Positions 1 through 6,266 of a stretch of 8,264 bases of DNA are shown piece after piece. The notes beneath the pieces were generated by a model. The model was not told the origin of the DNA and made no database searches. It saw only the letters and a program-made list of their open reading frames with translations. The DNA is taken from positions 1 to 8,264 of the forward strand of contig CABSMV010000089.1 of the NCBI GenBank assembly GCA_902478935.1. The letters are read 5' to 3'. The DNA is from an uncultured Collinsella sp. GTDB taxonomy: Bacteria; Actinomycetota; Coriobacteriia; Coriobacteriales; Coriobacteriaceae. The first letter of the stretch is position 1. Each line of letters starts with the position of its first letter. A program made the translations under genes and the position numbers.

Positions 1-91
1 GCCTTGACGACGTGATGGATGATCGCCCGTGGACCGCCGCCCATGAGTTCGTCGGCGGTCCACGGGCGATCATCCATCACGTCGTCAAGGC
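1..91. repeat. 39-bp perfect inverted repeat at contig edge (probable fold-back artefact)
   Basis: Bases 1-39 are the exact reverse complement of 53-91, with a 13-base loop at 40-52. The structure starts at the first base of the contig and lies inside a coding frame on the minus strand. A real gene would hardly encode a 39-bp perfect palindrome by chance, so the outer arm (1-39) is best read as a fold-back chimera made during library preparation or assembly. The inner arm and loop are probably the true sequence. A genuine cruciform is possible but less likely. Confidence 0.85.
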
Positions 92-197
92 TCAGCGAAA
101 ACAGGTCGTCTTCACTCTCATCGAACATGTGGTGCACATGTCCACCAATTGCCGGAATCAATCCGCGACCGGTGCATGATGCCTTGCTCAACGCCAT
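1..197 (-). CDS. Hypothetical protein, 3'-truncated by contig end
   Basis: An open frame reads leftward from ATG at 197-195 and runs off the contig without a stop. It has a good ribosome binding site (AAAGGA, complement of 207-212, 9 bases from the ATG) and a perfect TATAAT further upstream, which supports a real start. Only about the first 52 residues are trustworthy; residues after Met52 come from the fold-back copy at 1-39. The visible N-terminus has a small Gly/His-containing start followed by a very acidic segment (DESEDD around residues 26-31, LDDVMDD around 37-43, then PWTADEL). I see no signal peptide or membrane segment. I do not recognise the family. It lies downstream of the regulator gene on the same strand, 123 bases away, but its own promoter suggests separate expression. 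An internal start at Met24 is possible but has a poorer ribosome binding site. Confidence 0.55.
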   Translation of the reverse strand, partial: MALSKASCTGRGLIPAIGGHVHHMFDESEDDLFSLSLDDVMDDRPWTADELMGGGPRAIIHHVVK

Positions 198-231
198 TCT
201 GTCCCATCCTTTCGAAATACTAATGACATCG

Positions 232-237
232 ATTATA
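232..237 (-). promoter_or_regulatory. -10 box upstream of the truncated gene
   Basis: On the minus strand this reads TATAAT, a perfect -10 hexamer. Transcription would start near 225, giving a leader of about 28 bases before the ATG at 197. No good -35 hexamer is seen 16-18 bases upstream, so the promoter may be weak or depend on an activator. Confidence 0.45.
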
Positions 238-320
238 TGGAACTTCCCAAGCGGCTCGGTCTTGGATTCGTGCTTTCCAGAACTCGCGCCCAAAAGGGGA
301 GGGGCAATCCAGGCGAGTGC

Positions 321-974
321 CTACTTGTCGCCGGCCGCCGCCTTGGCCTCATTGAGGTAGCTATAGAAGCTGTACTTGGAGATGCCAAAGAACTCGCAGG
401 CGCGCTCGCTCGACTTGGAAATGAGGAAGGCACCGCGACGGTCGAGGTAGCCAATGGCACGAATGCGCTCGTCTTTGGTCATGAGTGCCGCGGGCTTGCC
501 CACAAACTGCTCGCACTCGTGCAGCAGGTCCTCGAGCAGGTCGCCGATGTTCTTGGTAATGGGCTCGGGCTCGGTATAGCCCGTGCCGCCGGTGCCGGTG
601 AAAGCGTCGAGCGAGCGCTCAAAAGCCTTCATAAGCGTAATGTCAAAGTTGATGCCCAAAATGCCGACGGGCTTGCCTTCGTCGTTGCGGATAAAGATGG
701 TCGAGGACTTGAGCAGCTTGCCATCGGTGGTTTTAGTGAGGTACGGCTCGCGGTCGTGTACGTCGGTGCTGCCCTCGTGCATGGACTCAAACACAATATG
801 GCTGGGGCCGTCACCCAGTTTGCGCCCGCTGACGTGGCCGTTTTCGATCACTACGATGGAGTGGTCCACGTCCTCGGTCTCCAGATCGTGGACGACGACT
901 TCGCAGTTGGGGCCAAATTGGAGCGCCAGACCGTGTGCAAGGCGCTTATAAAACTCAATCTGTGACGGGGTCAT
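321..974 (-). CDS. YheO-like PAS / helix-turn-helix transcriptional regulator
   Basis: A 217-residue protein of the YheO/DauR type, a cytoplasmic DNA-binding regulator. Residues about 6-115 form the YheO-like PAS domain: IEFYKRLAHGLALQFGPNCEVVVHDL near the start and GILGINFDIT at 104-113. A Gly/Thr/Pro/Glu-rich linker lies around 126-139. Residues about 165-210 form the YheO-like helix-turn-helix (TKDERIRAIGYLDRRGAFLI, then ERACEFFGISKYSFYSYLNE). I chose the ATG at 974 because AGGAAGG sits 5 bases upstream and the family begins at this point; an in-frame start at 1049 adds 25 unrelated residues. The gene is divergent from ygeX across a 277-base gap holding two matching dyads, so it probably controls the ygeX side and perhaps itself. 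In Pseudomonas, DauR controls D-arginine catabolism. The ligand here is unknown; a purine breakdown product or diaminopropionate is a guess. Confidence 0.88.
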   Translation of the reverse strand: MTPSQIEFYKRLAHGLALQFGPNCEVVVHDLETEDVDHSIVVIENGHVSGRKLGDGPSHIVFESMHEGSTDVHDREPYLTKTTDGKLLKSSTIFIRNDEGKPVGILGINFDITLMKAFERSLDAFTGTGGTGYTEPEPITKNIGDLLEDLLHECEQFVGKPAALMTKDERIRAIGYLDRRGAFLISKSSERACEFFGISKYSFYSYLNEAKAAAGDK

Positions 975-1093
975 GGGTGCCTTCCTAAAAATTAGTTTGG
1001 GCTCACTGTGCCATAAACCACACTTGACCGCAAACAAATCCATCAACAAGGCAATTCATGACCGTTCGTCGGCGAAAAGGTACCGATTGCGGC

Positions 1094-1108
1094 AACAAAC
1101 AATTTGTT
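1094..1108. promoter_or_regulatory. Operator-like dyad 1: AACAAA-CAA-TTTGTT
   Basis: A perfect 6-bp inverted repeat with a 3-base spacer. It sits at the centre of a longer imperfect dyad running from GATTG at 1085-1089 to CAATC at 1117-1121. The same arms and spacing recur 51 bases downstream. It is a candidate binding site for the divergent YheO-like regulator. Confidence 0.55.
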
Positions 1109-1112
1109 AGGT

Positions 1113-1138
1113 TTGCCAATCAAAAAGTGTGATAGAAC
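1113..1138 (+). promoter_or_regulatory. Tentative ygeX promoter (extended -10)
   Basis: An extended -10 (TG at 1130-1131, then TAGAAC at 1133-1138, four of six consensus matches) follows a TTGCCA at 1113-1118. The 14-base spacing is short, so the extended -10 would have to do most of the work. Transcription would start near 1145, placing dyad 2 over the start and dyad 1 near -44. This is a weak call. Confidence 0.25.
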
Positions 1139-1144
1139 ATTACT

Positions 1145-1159
1145 AACAAACTTTTTGTT
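1145..1159. promoter_or_regulatory. Operator-like dyad 2: AACAAA-CTT-TTTGTT
   Basis: Same arms and same 3-base spacer as the dyad at 1094-1108. Centre-to-centre distance is 51 bases, close to five DNA helical turns, so two bound dimers could lie on about the same face of the DNA. Confidence 0.55.
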
Positions 1160-1251
1160 TGGCATCCACATAAAAGTTCAGTCGCATGAATGGGAATGGG
1201 CTGAAACGCGTATGCGGGGGCCGGCAAGAGAGGACTTAAGGAGTTCACCGT

Positions 1252-2466
1252 ATGGCCGATAAGATCCAGTGGGCGGGCAACACGATGCCCAAGAGCGATG
1301 ACAAGCACTTGGGAATCATGAGCCTCGACCACGTGAAGAAGGCCCGCGCCTTCCACCAGTCGTTCCCTCAATATACCGTCACCCCGCTTGCCCGTCTGGA
1401 CGGTCAGGCTGCGCGCCTGGGCCTGTCCAACCTGTGCGTTAAGGACGAGAGCTATCGCTTTGGCCTCAACGCCTTTAAGGTCCTGGGCGGCTCGTTTGCC
1501 ATGGCCAACTACATTGCCGATGAGACCGGCAAGGACGTTGCCGACTGCACCTTCGATTACCTGACCTCCGATCAGCTTGCCAAGGACTTTGGCCAGGCTA
1601 CCTTCTTTACCGCCACCGACGGCAACCATGGCCGCGGCGTGGCATGGGCTGCCAACAAGCTGGGCCAGAAGGCTGTCGTGCACATGCCCAAGGGTTCCAC
1701 CAAGCCCCGCTTCGATAACATCGCCGCCGAGGGCGCCACGGTGACCATCGAAGAGGTCAACTACGACGAGTGCGTGCGCATGGCCGCCGCCGAGGCCGAC
1801 GCCTGCGAGCGCGGCGTTATCGTTCAGGACACCGCCTGGGAGGGCTACGAGAAGATCCCGTCCTGGATCATGGAGGGCTACGGCACCATGGCTTCCGAGG
1901 CTGCCGAGCAGCTGCGCGAGATGGCCATCAACCGCCCGACGCACGTCTTTGTCCAGGCTGGCGTGGGCTCGCTCGCCGGCGCCGTGGTGGGCTACTTCAC
2001 CAACCTGTATCCCGATAACCCGCCCACCTTTGTTGTGGTCGAGTGCGCTCCTGCCGCCTGCCTGTACAAGGGCGCCGCTGCCGGCGACGGCGACCCGCGC
2101 ATCGTGGACGGCGACATGCCCTCCATCATGGCCGGCCTGTGCTGCGGCGAGCCCAACATTCTGGGCTGGGATATCCTGCGCAACCACACCACCGCCTTCG
2201 TGTCCTGCCCCGACTGGGTCACCGCTCGCGGCATGCGCACCCTGGGCGCTCCCGAGAAGGGCGACCCGCGCGTCATCTCCGGCGAGTCCGGCGCAGTGAC
2301 CACCGGCCTGGTCGAGACCCTCATGCTCGATCCCGAGTACGCCGAGCTCAAGGAGCTCATCGGCCTGGACAAGACGAGCTCCGTGCTCTGCTTCTCCACG
2401 GAAGGTGACACGGACCCGGATCAGTACCGTCGCATCGTCTGGGAGGGCGAGTATCCGACCTGCTAG
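1252..2466 (+). CDS. ygeX: Diaminopropionate ammonia-lyase (PLP-dependent)
   Basis: A 404-residue cytoplasmic fold-type II PLP enzyme. The family cleaves 2,3-diaminopropionate (both enantiomers in E. coli) to pyruvate and two ammonia. Visible hallmarks are KDESYRFGLNAFKVLGG with the PLP Schiff-base lysine at Lys76, TDGNHGRG at 122-129 (the Asp-bearing active-site loop), QDTAWEGY at 192-199 with a second acidic residue assigned to catalysis in E. coli YgeX, the glycine-rich PLP phosphate loop QAGVGSLAG at 235-243, AGLCCGEPN at 294-302, and STEGDTD at 382-388. Its length matches the E. coli enzyme (about 398). AAGGAG lies 8 bases before the ATG. It is the first gene of the plus-strand set. Codons are strongly biased (Lys AAG, Asn AAC), which suggests high expression. 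In this context it is probably the pyruvate-yielding last step of a purine-nitrogen pathway; the pathway placement is inferred. Confidence 0.95.
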   Translation: MADKIQWAGNTMPKSDDKHLGIMSLDHVKKARAFHQSFPQYTVTPLARLDGQAARLGLSNLCVKDESYRFGLNAFKVLGGSFAMANYIADETGKDVADCTFDYLTSDQLAKDFGQATFFTATDGNHGRGVAWAANKLGQKAVVHMPKGSTKPRFDNIAAEGATVTIEEVNYDECVRMAAAEADACERGVIVQDTAWEGYEKIPSWIMEGYGTMASEAAEQLREMAINRPTHVFVQAGVGSLAGAVVGYFTNLYPDNPPTFVVVECAPAACLYKGAAAGDGDPRIVDGDMPSIMAGLCCGEPNILGWDILRNHTTAFVSCPDWVTARGMRTLGAPEKGDPRVISGESGAVTTGLVETLMLDPEYAELKELIGLDKTSSVLCFSTEGDTDPDQYRRIVWEGEYPTC

Positions 2467-2481
2467 CAGACTGACCTGTCC

Positions 2482-2599
2482 GGAGGCAGCCGGAGGACTT
2501 TACTCCCTGCTCGGACAGTCCTGCTCGCACGGAGAGCACATTAAGTGCTCTCCGGCTCGTGCGGAACTCGCGACGGAGCAAAGTCCTCCGTCCGCCTCC
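2482..2599. repeat. Long structured inverted-repeat element between ygeX and ygeY
   Basis: The outer arms 2482-2501 and 2580-2599 pair at 18 of 20 positions, with an uninterrupted 11-bp core (CGGAGGACTTT / AAAGTCCTCCG). Four further pairs (CTCC 2503-2506 with GGAG 2575-2578) follow a single mismatch. Inside lies a second hairpin: GGAGAGCAC 2531-2539 with GTGCTCTCC 2545-2553, loop ATTAA, extended by GCAC/GTGC across a bulge. CTGTCCG at 2476-2482 can pair instead with CGGACAG at 2512-2518, so alternative folds exist. There is no U-tract and no convincing ORF. It could be an mRNA processing or stabilising structure, an attenuator, or a dispersed intergenic repeat. Confidence 0.7.
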
Positions 2600-2638
2600 T
2601 ACGTTTACTTGCTTGCCGGGTACTCGACCTCACGCTGC

Positions 2639-2678
2639 TTGGCACAAGTGATCTATCTGAAATATCTACCTGTAGGTA
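2639..2678 (+). promoter_or_regulatory. Possible ygeY promoter with overlapping dyad
   Basis: TTGGCA at 2639-2644 is a fair -35 hexamer. TATCTA at 2663-2668 is a poor -10 at 18-base spacing. Overlapping it is the dyad TACCT-GT-AGGTA at 2667-2678. This would let ygeY be transcribed separately from ygeX, which fits the 237-base gap. The call rests on weak hexamers. Confidence 0.25.
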
Positions 2679-2703
2679 AACCCTTGTAGAAAGGTTGACT
2701 GTT

Positions 2704-4089
2704 ATGACTAAGGAACTCGATTTCGAGGCAATTAAAAACGCTGCTGAGTCCCACCGTGCTGATATGACGCGTTTTCTTCGCGCTATGATCTCCCACCCCT
2801 CTGAGTCCTGCGAGGAGGGTGAGGTTGTTGCCTGCATCAAGGCTGAGATGGAGAGCCTTGGCTATGACGAGGTCAAGGTCGACGGCCTGGGCAACGTTAT
2901 GGGCTTTATGGGCGAGGGCGACAAGATCATCGCCATCGACTCCCACATCGACACCGTCGGCATCGGCAACATCGATAACTGGGATGCCGATCCCTATGAG
3001 GGCTACGAGACCGACGAGATCATCTACGGCCGCGGCGGCTCCGACCAGGAGGGTGGCATGGCTTCTGCTACCTACGCTGCCAAGATGATGAAGGACATGG
3101 GCCTCATCCCCGAGGGCTACAAGATCATGGTCGTCGGTACCGTCCAGGAAGAGGACTGCGACGGCATGTGCTGGCAGTACATCTACAACAAGGACGGCAT
3201 TAAGCCCGAGTTCGTCATTTCCACCGAGCCTACCGACGGTGGCATCTATCGCGGTCACCGCGGCCGCATGGAGATCCGCGTCGACGTTCACGGCACCTCC
3301 TGCCACGGCTCCGCTCCCGACCGCGGCGACAACGCCATCTACAAGATGGCCGACATCATCGCCGACGTCCGCGCCCTCAACAACAACGGCTGCGACGAGT
3401 CGACCGACATCAAGGGTCTCGTCAAGATGCTCGACCCCAAGTACAATCCCGAGCACTTCGAGGATGCCCGCTTCCTGGGCCGCGGCACCTGCACCGTCAG
3501 CCAGATCTTCTACACCAGCCCCAGCCGTTGCGCCGTGGCCGACTCCTGCGCCATCTCCATCGACCGTCGCATGACCGCCGGTGAGACCTGGGAGTCCTGC
3601 CTGGACGAGATCCGTAACCTGCCGGCCGCCAAGAAGTACGGCGACGACGTGAAGGTCTCCATGTACATGTACGACCGTCCGTCCTGGACCGGCGAGGTCT
3701 ACGAGACCGAGGCTTACTTCCCCACGTGGATCAACAAGGAGACCGCTCCGCACGTCAAGGCCCTCGTCGACGCCCACAAGGCCATGTTTGGTGACGAGCG
3801 CATCGGCTGCGAGCCCAGCATGGACAAGCGCGCCGGTCGTCCGCTGTGCGACAAGTGGACCTTCTCCACGAACTGCGTTTCTATCCAGGGCCGCTATGGC
3901 ATCCCCTGCGTCGGCTTTGGCCCGGGTGCCGAGTCTCAGGCTCACGCTCCCAACGAGGTCACCTACAAGGACGACCTGGTCACCGCTGCCGCCATGTATG
4001 TGGCTGCCCTGAACCTCTACGATCCGAGCCAGGCCGATGGCGATGCCACCGTGTTCCGCGCCGGTCTGACCAACAACAAGATCGACTAG
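2704..4089 (+). CDS. ygeY: YgeY family M20 metallohydrolase (selenium-metabolism-linked)
   Basis: A 461-residue M20-type dinuclear zinc amidohydrolase, expected in the cytoplasm. Metal and catalytic motifs are in order: SHIDTV with His81 and Asp83, GRGGSDQEGG with bridging Asp114, EED with Glu149/Glu150 (base and metal), STEP with Glu175, the dimer-domain HGTSCHGSAPDRGDNA at 197-211, SPSRCAVADSCAISIDRRM at 272-290, and ESQAHAPNE with the last metal His414. I chose the ATG at 2704 because AGAAAGG ends 9 bases upstream; a TTG at 2695 abuts that site and is unlikely. The substrate is not established. By family it should cleave an amide or ureido bond, and next to ygeX it could release 2,3-diaminopropionate or a precursor. 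It is longer than the roughly 400 residues usual for E. coli YgeY, with extra sequence around 226-255 and a tail after 440. Codon bias suggests high expression. Confidence 0.92.
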   Translation: MTKELDFEAIKNAAESHRADMTRFLRAMISHPSESCEEGEVVACIKAEMESLGYDEVKVDGLGNVMGFMGEGDKIIAIDSHIDTVGIGNIDNWDADPYEGYETDEIIYGRGGSDQEGGMASATYAAKMMKDMGLIPEGYKIMVVGTVQEEDCDGMCWQYIYNKDGIKPEFVISTEPTDGGIYRGHRGRMEIRVDVHGTSCHGSAPDRGDNAIYKMADIIADVRALNNNGCDESTDIKGLVKMLDPKYNPEHFEDARFLGRGTCTVSQIFYTSPSRCAVADSCAISIDRRMTAGETWESCLDEIRNLPAAKKYGDDVKVSMYMYDRPSWTGEVYETEAYFPTWINKETAPHVKALVDAHKAMFGDERIGCEPSMDKRAGRPLCDKWTFSTNCVSIQGRYGIPCVGFGPGAESQAHAPNEVTYKDDLVTAAAMYVAALNLYDPSQADGDATVFRAGLTNNKID

Positions 4090-4111
4090 TCCCATTCCTC
4101 GATCTTGTTGA

Positions 4112-4136
4112 GCCGGGGGCAGTTTATGCCCCCGGC
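4112..4136 (+). terminator. G/C hairpin after ygeY
   Basis: GCCGGGGGCA (4112-4121) pairs fully with TGCCCCCGGC (4127-4136) around a GTTTA loop, 22 bases after the ygeY stop. No U-tract follows, so it may be a weak terminator, a pause site or a 3'-end stabiliser rather than a full intrinsic terminator. Confidence 0.5.
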
Positions 4137-4144
4137 GCCTCCTG

Positions 4145-4172
4145 TTGACTTGGGGCCCGCGGTCGTTATCTC
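4145..4172 (+). promoter_or_regulatory. Weak candidate ygeW promoter
   Basis: TTGACT at 4145-4150 matches five of six -35 bases. TATCTC at 4167-4172 follows at 16 bases and is a poor -10. The 201-base gap between ygeY and ygeW, with a hairpin at its start, leaves room for a separate transcript with a leader of about 110 bases. I see no other organised feature in the rest of the gap. Confidence 0.22.
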
Positions 4173-4290
4173 CCATGCTTCCTCGACGGTGGCGGGTCCT
4201 CGTCATAGCGCTCTGCATGTTCTAGCCACACGCGCATGCCGGAGCGCATCTACTCATTGCGATCGTTTCACCTTTAGAAAGGACATTTAC

Positions 4291-5493
4291 ATGGACGCCA
4301 AGTTTACCGAGCTCGTCGAGCAGCTGAACGGCCTCGATTTTAAGGGTATGTACGGCAGCGACTTCCTGCACACCTGGGATAAGACCACCGATGAGCTCAA
4401 GGCGCTCTACATCGTCGCCGACGCTCTGCGCGAGCTGCGCGAGAACAACGTTTCGTCCAAGATCTTCGATTCGGGCCTGGCCGTCTCGCTGTTCCGCGAC
4501 AACTCCACCCGTACGCGCTTCTCCTTCTCTAAGGCCGCCAACCTGCTCGGCCTTGAGCTGCAGGACCTGGACGAGAAGAAGTCCCAGATCGCCCACGGCG
4601 AGACCGTCCGCGAGACCGCTACCATGATCTCCTTTATGGCCGACGTCATCGGCATCCGCGACGACATGTACATCGGCAAGGGCGACGCCTATATGGCCGA
4701 GGTCTCCGAGTCTGTCCAGCAGGCCTACGAGGACGGCGTTCTGGATCACCGTCCCACGCTCATCTCCTTGCAGTCCGATTCCGATCACCCCACGCAGTCC
4801 TCTGCCGACATGCTCTACCTCATCAACGAGTTTGGCGGCCTCGAGAACCTCAAGGGCAAGAAGGTTGCCGTCACCTGGGCCTATTCGCCCTCTTACGGCA
4901 AGCCGCTGTCCTGCCCGCAGTCGCTGATCAGCCTGCTGCCCCGCTTTGGCATGGACGTCACCCTGGCCCACCCCGAGGGCTACGACCTCATGCCCGAGGT
5001 CGTCGAGCGCGCCAAGGGCTATGCCGCCGAGTCCGGCACCACCTTTAAGCAGGTCAACACCATGGCCGAGGCCTTCGAGGGCGCCGACATCGTGATCCCC
5101 AAGAGCTGGGCTCCGTTTGCCGCCATGGAGAAGCGTACCAATCTGTACGCCGAGGGCGACGACGCCGGCATCGCTGCGCTCGAGAAGGAGCTGCTCGCCC
5201 AGAACGCCACCCATCAGGACTGGTGCTCCACGACCGAGCTCATGGAGAAGACTGCCAACGGCCAGGACACCATCTTTATGCACCCGCTGCCCGCCGACAT
5301 CTCCGGTGTCTCCTGCGAGCACGGCGAGGTTAACGCCGACGTCTTCGACATGCACCGCGTGGGCATGTACAAGGAGGCAAGCTACAAGCCGTACGCCATC
5401 GCAGCCATGATGTTCCTGCAGAAGGTTGCCGATCCCGCCGCTACCCTCAAGGCCCTCGACGAGCGCAACACCGCCCGTTGGCTCCAGGCCTAA
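4291..5493 (+). CDS. ygeW: Knotted carbamoyltransferase YgeW
   Basis: A 400-residue member of the aspartate/ornithine transcarbamylase superfamily, YgeW subfamily. The carbamoyl-phosphate loop is FRDNSTRTRFSFSKAANLLG, with STRTR at 72-76. DHPTQSSADMLYL (HPTQ 166-169) and MHPLPADI (HPLP 331-334) complete the phosphate and carbamoyl site. WAYSPSYGKPLS at 197-208 lies where knotted transcarbamylases make their second-substrate loop. E. coli YgeW has a known crystal structure, is described as a knotted catabolic transcarbamylase, and does not act on ornithine or aspartate; its substrate is unresolved. Here it probably runs in the phosphorolytic direction, yielding carbamoyl phosphate from a ureido intermediate, from which carbamate kinase (not in this window) could make ATP. 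That role is inference. The start is ATG 4291, with AAAGGA 7 bases upstream; upstream in-frame starts such as 4105 add non-homologous residues encoded by the terminator-like hairpin. Confidence 0.94.
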   Translation: MDAKFTELVEQLNGLDFKGMYGSDFLHTWDKTTDELKALYIVADALRELRENNVSSKIFDSGLAVSLFRDNSTRTRFSFSKAANLLGLELQDLDEKKSQIAHGETVRETATMISFMADVIGIRDDMYIGKGDAYMAEVSESVQQAYEDGVLDHRPTLISLQSDSDHPTQSSADMLYLINEFGGLENLKGKKVAVTWAYSPSYGKPLSCPQSLISLLPRFGMDVTLAHPEGYDLMPEVVERAKGYAAESGTTFKQVNTMAEAFEGADIVIPKSWAPFAAMEKRTNLYAEGDDAGIAALEKELLAQNATHQDWCSTTELMEKTANGQDTIFMHPLPADISGVSCEHGEVNADVFDMHRVGMYKEASYKPYAIAAMMFLQKVADPAATLKALDERNTARWLQA

Positions 5494-5516
5494 AGCCGGG
5501 TTGAGGTAAGCCATGT

Positions 5517-5556
5517 AAAGGGGGCGCTCTGCCAACCGGCGGGGTGCCCCTTTTTT
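5517..5556 (+). terminator. Intrinsic terminator after ygeW
   Basis: AAAGGGG (from 5517) pairs with CCCCTTT (ending 5553), with further G/C pairing inside (GCC-AACC-GGC), followed by TTTTTT. This is a classic hairpin plus U-tract 24 bases after the ygeW stop. It separates the ygeX/ygeY/ygeW block from the mocA-hydA block. Confidence 0.85.
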
Positions 5557-5616
5557 GCATCGCGGGCGTGTGGGATAAGCGCTTTCGATGTGGATGCCCG
5601 CGGCGCGAGTTATGGG

Positions 5617-5622
5617 TACGAT
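5617..5622 (+). promoter_or_regulatory. Candidate -10 box for mocA-hydA
   Basis: TACGAT matches four of six -10 bases, 22 bases before the mocA ATG. The hexamer 17 bases upstream (ATGCCC) is a poor -35. A promoter is expected in the gap 5557-5643 because a strong terminator precedes it. Confidence 0.3.
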
Positions 5623-5643
5623 GGTTTCAGGGGAGGTATCACC

Positions 5644-6258
5644 ATGAAACTTGGATGCGTCATTATGGCTTCGGGCGAGGGCAAGCGGTTTGGCTCTAAC
5701 AAGATGCTTGCCGATATCTATGGCGAGCCGCTGATTGCCCGGACCATCGATTCGGTTCCCCGGGGCTTTGACGTCGTGGTTTCGACGCGTTGGCCCGAGG
5801 TCGCTCAGATTTGCGAGGACAAGCATTGCCCGTGCGTGCTGCACGATGGCGAGCTGCGCAGCGATAGCGTCCGTGCGGGCCTTTCGTGGGGAGTCGAACG
5901 CAACTGGAAAGGTTGCCTCTTTTTGCCGGGCGACCAGCCGCTCGTGAGTTCGGATTCTTTTGAGGCTATGGTTCGTGCATTTGACGAGCGTGGCCGCAAG
6001 CATCCGGTGCGTCTTGCGTGCAACGGTGAGCCTTCGAGTCCGGTGCTCTTTCCGGCGGAACTGTTCGATGCACTTATGTGTCTTGAGGGCAAGGACGGCG
6101 GGGGCTCGATTCTCAAGGGCCGCACCGACGTGGTGCTGGTCGAGGCGCGTGCCTACGAGCTGTGGGACGTCGATACCGTCAAGGGACAGCGACGCATAAC
6201 GGAGCATATTGCCGCCTGCTCGTATTTTGATCGCGTGGCCAACTGTATTAATCAATAA
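5644..6258 (+). CDS. mocA: MocA-like molybdenum cofactor nucleotidyltransferase
   Basis: A 204-residue NTP-transferase of the MobA/MocA type (YgfJ in E. coli, about 192 residues). It would join a nucleotide, CTP-derived in the MocA group, to molybdopterin to make the cofactor form used by xanthine-dehydrogenase-like hydroxylases. Seen: the N-terminal nucleotide loop MASGEGKRFGSNKML at 8-22, LPGDQPL with the metal-binding Asp97 at 94-100, EPSSPVLFP at 129-137, KDGGGS at 150-155, and DVDT at 175-178. The CTP specificity is inferred from the family and context, not read from a residue. I chose ATG 5644 because GGGGAGG lies 6 bases upstream; a GTG at 5590 has no ribosome binding site. Codon use is less biased than in the ygeX block, fitting lower expression of an accessory protein. 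hydA follows after only 8 bases. Confidence 0.87.
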   Translation: MKLGCVIMASGEGKRFGSNKMLADIYGEPLIARTIDSVPRGFDVVVSTRWPEVAQICEDKHCPCVLHDGELRSDSVRAGLSWGVERNWKGCLFLPGDQPLVSSDSFEAMVRAFDERGRKHPVRLACNGEPSSPVLFPAELFDALMCLEGKDGGGSILKGRTDVVLVEARAYELWDVDTVKGQRRITEHIAACSYFDRVANCINQ

Positions 6259-6266
6259 GGAGCAAC

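Larger units (their letters stand above)
975..1251. promoter_or_regulatory. Divergent regulatory region between the regulator gene and ygeX
   Basis: This 277-base gap is markedly A/T-richer than the flanking genes, as expected for a divergent promoter. It holds two AACAAA-N3-TTTGTT dyads (listed separately), a lone AACAAA half-site at 1033-1038, and the ygeX ribosome binding site AAGGAG at 1238-1243, 8 bases before the ATG. Promoters for both directions should lie here. I could place only a tentative ygeX promoter and none with confidence for the regulator gene. Confidence 0.75.

Noticed and set aside
1..91. Left-end palindrome as an origin, attachment site or CRISPR-like repeat
   Set aside because: Single copy, no spacer series, exactly at the contig edge and in a coding frame; a fold-back artefact explains it better.
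975..1049. N-terminal extension of the YheO-like regulator to a start at 1049
   Set aside because: The 25 extra residues do not look like the family, and a strong ribosome binding site precedes the ATG at 974.
1129..1144. CRP-like half-site TGTGA near 1129-1133
   Set aside because: The second half (TCACA) is absent, and CRP control is not expected in this kind of organism.
1120..2187. Minus-strand open frame opposite ygeX
   Set aside because: Repetitive Gly/Val/His/Ala composition opposite a gene with complete PLP-enzyme motifs; a shadow frame.
2653..4218. Long minus-strand open frame of about 520 codons
   Set aside because: It lies wholly opposite ygeY, which has full M20 motifs. The translation is Gly/Val/Asp-rich low complexity, typical of an antisense shadow in high-G+C coding DNA.
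4105..4290. N-terminal extension of YgeW to upstream starts
   Set aside because: The extra residues come from the hairpin and leader after ygeY; the ATG at 4291 has a proper ribosome binding site and family-like N-terminus.
4222..6255. Minus-strand open frame of about 677 codons
   Set aside because: It is antisense to ygeW and mocA and crosses the terminator between them. No family motif is visible, so it is a shadow frame.
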